Part shown: piece by piece, positions 61,080-64,000 of the stretch
Layout: each line of letters opens with the position of its first letter
How positions within the stretch are numbered: position 1 is the first letter of the stretch
Assembly: GCF_910586915.1 (NCBI RefSeq)
Contig: NZ_CAJULN010000007.1
Coordinates: 57,208-121,207, forward strand
Reading direction: 5' to 3'
DNA from: an uncultured Bacteroides sp.
GTDB taxonomy: Bacteria > Bacteroidota > Bacteroidia > Bacteroidales > Bacteroidaceae
DNA: 64,000 bases
Translations under genes and position numbers: made by a program
The notes under the pieces: model-generated
Databases searched by the model: none
Told to the model about the DNA's origin: nothing
The model's input: the letters and a program-made list of their open reading frames with translations, nothing else

Positions 61080-63392
61080 ATGAGAAGATTAAAGGTCATT
61101 TTTCTAATGTTATGTTGTGTGTTGTATTCTGTCTCGGCCTGGAGTCAGCACACAGTCAAAGGGGTTGTCAAAGATAAGGATATACAGCCCATTGTCGGTG
61201 CAAGCGTAATAATACGCTCTTTGCAAGACACGCTGAATCATAAAGGATGTATCACCGATGAAAATGGACAATTCACTATAGAGAAAATAAAGTCCGGCAA
61301 GTATCGTATTGAAATATTATTCATCGGTTATACGGACTATCGGCAAGAATTAGAATTAGACCAATCTCTTGATTTAGGAGAAATAGTATTATCAGAAAAC
61401 ACCATGTTATTGGATGTAGTAGTAGTCACCGCAAGCATGGTCAAGAGATTCGCGGACAAGAAAGAATATAAACTTACCAACATAGAGAAAGGACAATACA
61501 GCAGTGCATTGTCTGCATTGGAACATCTGCCCAAAATACAGGTTATCGACCAAACTGTCAATTCGGTAGACGGGAAAGCGGTAAAAATTTTGATAAACGG
61601 CATTCCTTCTACACCGACTGACCTTTCTGTAATTTCTCCTGAAAATATCTCTAAAATAGATTATTACACCCAGCCACCTATCCAATATTCCAACATGGGA
61701 TTAGGTGCAGTAATCAATGTCGTGACTAAAGAAAAGCACAATGGAGGTTCTGTCGGATTAAACACCCAAAATGCAGTAACTACCGGATTCGGAAACAATG
61801 TAGTGAATTTCAAATATAACTGGGGAAACTCGCAACTTGGAGTAACATACAACATCAACTACCGCAACTACAACAAACGCATATTGGATGAAAATATGAC
61901 TTATGCTGTAGGAGGCAAAACTTATCAAAAACAAAAGACAGGCAAGAACAGTCCATACGCATACGAACAGCAATTGGCTGAAATCAGTTTTAACAATTCT
62001 AAGCCGGACAACTATATTTTCAGTACCAAACTCTCATTCAATTCTCTGAACCGCAGACGTTCTTCCAAGCAGGATATTTTTTCTACTATTGACGATGTGG
62101 TATTTGAAAAATTTGGAGAAAGTTCCGATAAAGACAAATACATCAGTCCTGTAATGGATATGTATTTCAGCAAAATATTTAATGCTAAGCATGAGTTGAC
62201 GATGAATCTTGTAGGAACTTACTACAAATCCGATTATGACTATCAATATTCCGAATTGAGTGATGGAGTGACTGATTTTGAAACGGCAACGAATATAAAT
62301 CTCGATAAGTATTCGCTTATCGGGGAAGCCATATATAACTACAATATGAAGACGGCACAGTTATATGTTGGCACTCGGTATATGTACAACAACAGTACGC
62401 AAAAGAATCTCTCTTCAAACAATCAGACACAGACAAATGAAATCTATTCATATCTCGGAATCACAGGTATGCTTGGTAAGAAATTCAATTACAGTGTCAG
62501 TGCTGGAGTGAACGGCAATATATTTACTACAATTGAGAATAAGAAATACAAGTTCGTTTATTTCAGACCACAGGTGAAACTTGGTTATTTTATAGATGAA
62601 AGTTCAGATTTGACATTCAATTACGAAGTGAATACGGAGAATCCTGCCGTATCTTCATTGACTTATAATCCTTATTACAAGGATGCGAACTATCTGTATG
62701 CAGGAAATCCAAATTTGAAACCAAGTAACAATCATGACTTGTCATTATCTTATTTCAAAGGATTCAAGAAATTTGTGATAAACGCAGAAATCGGTTATAA
62801 GTATACGAAAGATGCGATAGCTCCTATCTTCCAATCAGACAATACGAATATTATAGAAACATTCGGTAATTTGGACAATGCCCAAAATATAAAGGCAAGC
62901 CTGTTTTTGCAGTGGTATCCATTCTCGAATAATATTCTGCGCCTAAGACTATATTCTGAAGTTTTCCACCAGATCAATGTTTTGGGAAGCGAGAAATGGA
63001 ATCATACAGGCTATTCTTTCATACCTTCCATAAACTTTGCTTACAAAAAATGGGGAGTTTCTGTATTCTATCAGACTGAAAAGAAATCCCTCGTTGGTCA
63101 GACAATGAAAACTATCCCAAGTATGGCAAGTGTAGAATTGTCGTACAGCCCGATTAAAAACCTTACTCTGACTGGAGGAATAAGATACCCGTTCTATGAC
63201 TCATGGAAACAGACAACCTCTGTATCAGGAACACAATTATTACAACGAGCAGAGACAGAACGCATCATCAACAATGCCAATATGGTCTATATCAACCTTG
63301 TATATAATTTCACATTTGGCAAAAACAAGCCCAACTTGAAGTTAAAAATGCAAAACAAAGACAAGGATTCAGGAATACTTAATAGATACTGA
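61080..63392 (+). CDS. TonB-dependent-receptor-type outer membrane beta-barrel protein
   Basis: The start at 61080 (MRRLKVIFLMLCCVLYSVSA) opens a signal peptide; the extension to 61029 is unlikely. The 770-residue protein has a carboxypeptidase-like regulatory domain (HTVKGVVKDKDIQPIVGASV), a plug (LEHLPKIQVIDQTVNSVDGK, ISKIDYYTQPPIQYSNMGLG), and a long barrel ending VYINLVYNFTFGKNK. It belongs to the outer membrane beta-barrel family 3 rather than to SusC, because it lacks a SusD neighbour and the SusC signature. The substrate is unknown. It appears AT-richer than the PUL genes, in keeping with a mobile cargo. Confidence 0.83.
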   Translation: MRRLKVIFLMLCCVLYSVSAWSQHTVKGVVKDKDIQPIVGASVIIRSLQDTLNHKGCITDENGQFTIEKIKSGKYRIEILFIGYTDYRQELELDQSLDLGEIVLSENTMLLDVVVVTASMVKRFADKKEYKLTNIEKGQYSSALSALEHLPKIQVIDQTVNSVDGKAVKILINGIPSTPTDLSVISPENISKIDYYTQPPIQYSNMGLGAVINVVTKEKHNGGSVGLNTQNAVTTGFGNNVVNFKYNWGNSQLGVTYNINYRNYNKRILDENMTYAVGGKTYQKQKTGKNSPYAYEQQLAEISFNNSKPDNYIFSTKLSFNSLNRRRSSKQDIFSTIDDVVFEKFGESSDKDKYISPVMDMYFSKIFNAKHELTMNLVGTYYKSDYDYQYSELSDGVTDFETATNINLDKYSLIGEAIYNYNMKTAQLYVGTRYMYNNSTQKNLSSNNQTQTNEIYSYLGITGMLGKKFNYSVSAGVNGNIFTTIENKKYKFVYFRPQVKLGYFIDESSDLTFNYEVNTENPAVSSLTYNPYYKDANYLYAGNPNLKPSNNHDLSLSYFKGFKKFVINAEIGYKYTKDAIAPIFQSDNTNIIETFGNLDNAQNIKASLFLQWYPFSNNILRLRLYSEVFHQINVLGSEKWNHTGYSFIPSINFAYKKWGVSVFYQTEKKSLVGQTMKTIPSMASVELSYSPIKNLTLTGGIRYPFYDSWKQTTSVSGTQLLQRAETERIINNANMVYINLVYNFTFGKNKPNLKLKMQNKDKDSGILNRY

Positions 63393-63426
63393 TTTATTCT
63401 TCAAAATATATTATAATAGCAACAAT

Positions 63427-63606
63427 ATGAAAAAGAAACTTACCCTATTTGCGGCAATCATCGCCTGCACCCTTCTCAGCCTCACCTCCTGTGAAAAGCA
63501 TGACGGTATCAACTACCTCAAATCCAAATGTACGGCTGATCTGAACGGACAGACGTACATTGACAAACAACCTTACGGAAACAGCATAAAATCTCGTTTG
63601 ATATGA
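63427..63606 (+). pseudogene. Truncated lipoprotein gene
   Basis: The 59-codon frame begins with a lipoprotein signal (MKKKLTLFAAIIACTLLSLT-SC, cysteine at residue 22). It continues KCTADLNGQTYIDKQPYGNS and then stops at a TGA at 63604-63606. Lipoproteins with an LNGQTYID opening are normally longer, so I read it as cut short. The sequence changes near 63570-63600 into the tail of another gene in a different frame, which marks a deletion or recombination join. Confidence 0.65.
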
Positions 63607-63923
63607 ATGTGTCGTACAATACTAAAGATGTTTCTTACTATACCGAAACTCCAATGAAACTCTATCTGTATGGGCAATTGAAAAAACGTTTCAAGGCGTG
63701 CCAATTATCCTTATATGGTTTTTGTAACCTATATATGTATGACGGAAAGATGACAACACATTGGCGGAATAAGTATGAAACCGATAATATACAACGTATC
63801 AGTCTAATTAAAGGGGAACCTATCGGTGTCGGTCTTCGTTTCAACTACTATTTTGGGAACAAGAAAGTGAATGGAACAAATGAGCGTAAAACTTCCGGTT
63901 CAGAGGCGAAGAGAAGGTTATAA
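63603..63923 (+). pseudogene. C-terminal remnant of an outer membrane beta-barrel protein
   Basis: The 106-residue frame has no signal peptide. It begins inside a barrel (NVSYNTKDVSYYTETPMKLY) and ends like a receptor (GEPIGVGLRFNYYFGNKKVN, then a charged SGSEAKRRL tail). Compare the complete protein's VYINLVYNFTFGKNK. The sequence stays coherent a few codons upstream of the ATG, so the real gene was longer. It is joined directly to the truncated lipoprotein in another frame, so it is unlikely to be expressed as a working protein. Confidence 0.65.
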
Positions 63924-63965
63924 TTAAAAATCCATGTATAATATCAAACTAAAAAATTGGATAAT

Positions 63966-64000
63966 ATGAACTATCAACTTAAATTGTGGAGCATGATATT
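63966..64000 (+). CDS. Start of a gene cut by the window edge
   Basis: An ATG at 63966 opens MNYQLKLWSMI, possibly the beginning of a signal peptide. Only 11 codons are present, too few to name it. It follows the receptor remnant by 42 bases. Confidence 0.35.
   Translation, partial: MNYQLKLWSMI

Overview
This is a Bacteroides chromosome segment, probably from a relative of B. thetaiotaomicron. It is rich in SusC/SusD-type glycan machinery, uses TAnnTTTG-type -7 promoter elements, and carries Bacteroides-type mobilisation genes. Positions 1-38,920 hold most of a polysaccharide utilisation locus (PUL) for rhamnogalacturonan II (RG-II). The enzyme set and order match what I remember of BT1001-BT1003 and BT1010-BT1023: a rhamnosidase, GH141, GH127, GH95, GH105, GH140, a GH78-GH33 fusion, a pectin methylesterase, GH28, GH78, a GH143-GH142 fusion, a GH43-like protein, DUF3826 and PL1. 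This comparison is from memory, not from a search.

Layout. 1-4,192 (minus): GH127, GH141 and a truncated rhamnosidase in one operon. 4,338-5,426 (plus): an unexpected choloylglycine/penicillin V acylase-type hydrolase. 5,568-14,622 (plus): the GH95-GH105-GH140-GH78/GH33 operon. 14,764-15,968 (minus): a small barrel and lipoprotein pair. 16,043-16,162: a large imperfect inverted repeat, followed by an SDR dehydrogenase. 17,372-27,849 (minus): a five-gene operon of GH43-like, GH143/142, GH78, GH28 and esterase. 28,037-30,447 (minus): PL1 and DUF3826. 30,635-37,740 (minus): beta-helix surface lipoprotein, SusC and SusD. 38,019-38,918 (minus): an exported TIM-barrel protein. The surface proteins would capture RG-II, SusC would import it, and the periplasmic enzymes would trim its side chains and backbone.

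Six promoters of this PUL share one bipartite motif at fixed spacing: K-TACAWAW, 13 bases, then GTCT or GTCC. It lies 22-70 bases before the start codon and always in the same orientation relative to the gene. I did not find it upstream of the neighbouring non-RG-II genes. It is the most striking unexplained signal here and is probably the operator of a PUL-wide regulator encoded outside the window.

39,074-43,669 (minus) is a separate MFS-GH130-GH92 operon for mannose-containing glycans, possibly N-glycans. An Rpn-type nuclease gene and an AddAB-like helicase/nuclease pair (45,074-51,137) follow. Then comes a three-gene GNAT-IbrA-IbrB cassette (51,199-53,457, minus).

From 53,751 an integrative mobilisable element begins: tyrosine integrase, small DNA-binding-like protein, 16-bp iterons, DUF5906-type helicase, a second iteron cluster, primase, an oriT-like hairpin, MobA-like protein and relaxase. 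Its probable cargo (59,833-64,000) looks more AT-rich: two tandem Crp/Fnr regulators, a TonB-dependent-type outer membrane protein, a broken lipoprotein/receptor chimera and the start of another gene. No rRNA, tRNA or CRISPR array was seen.
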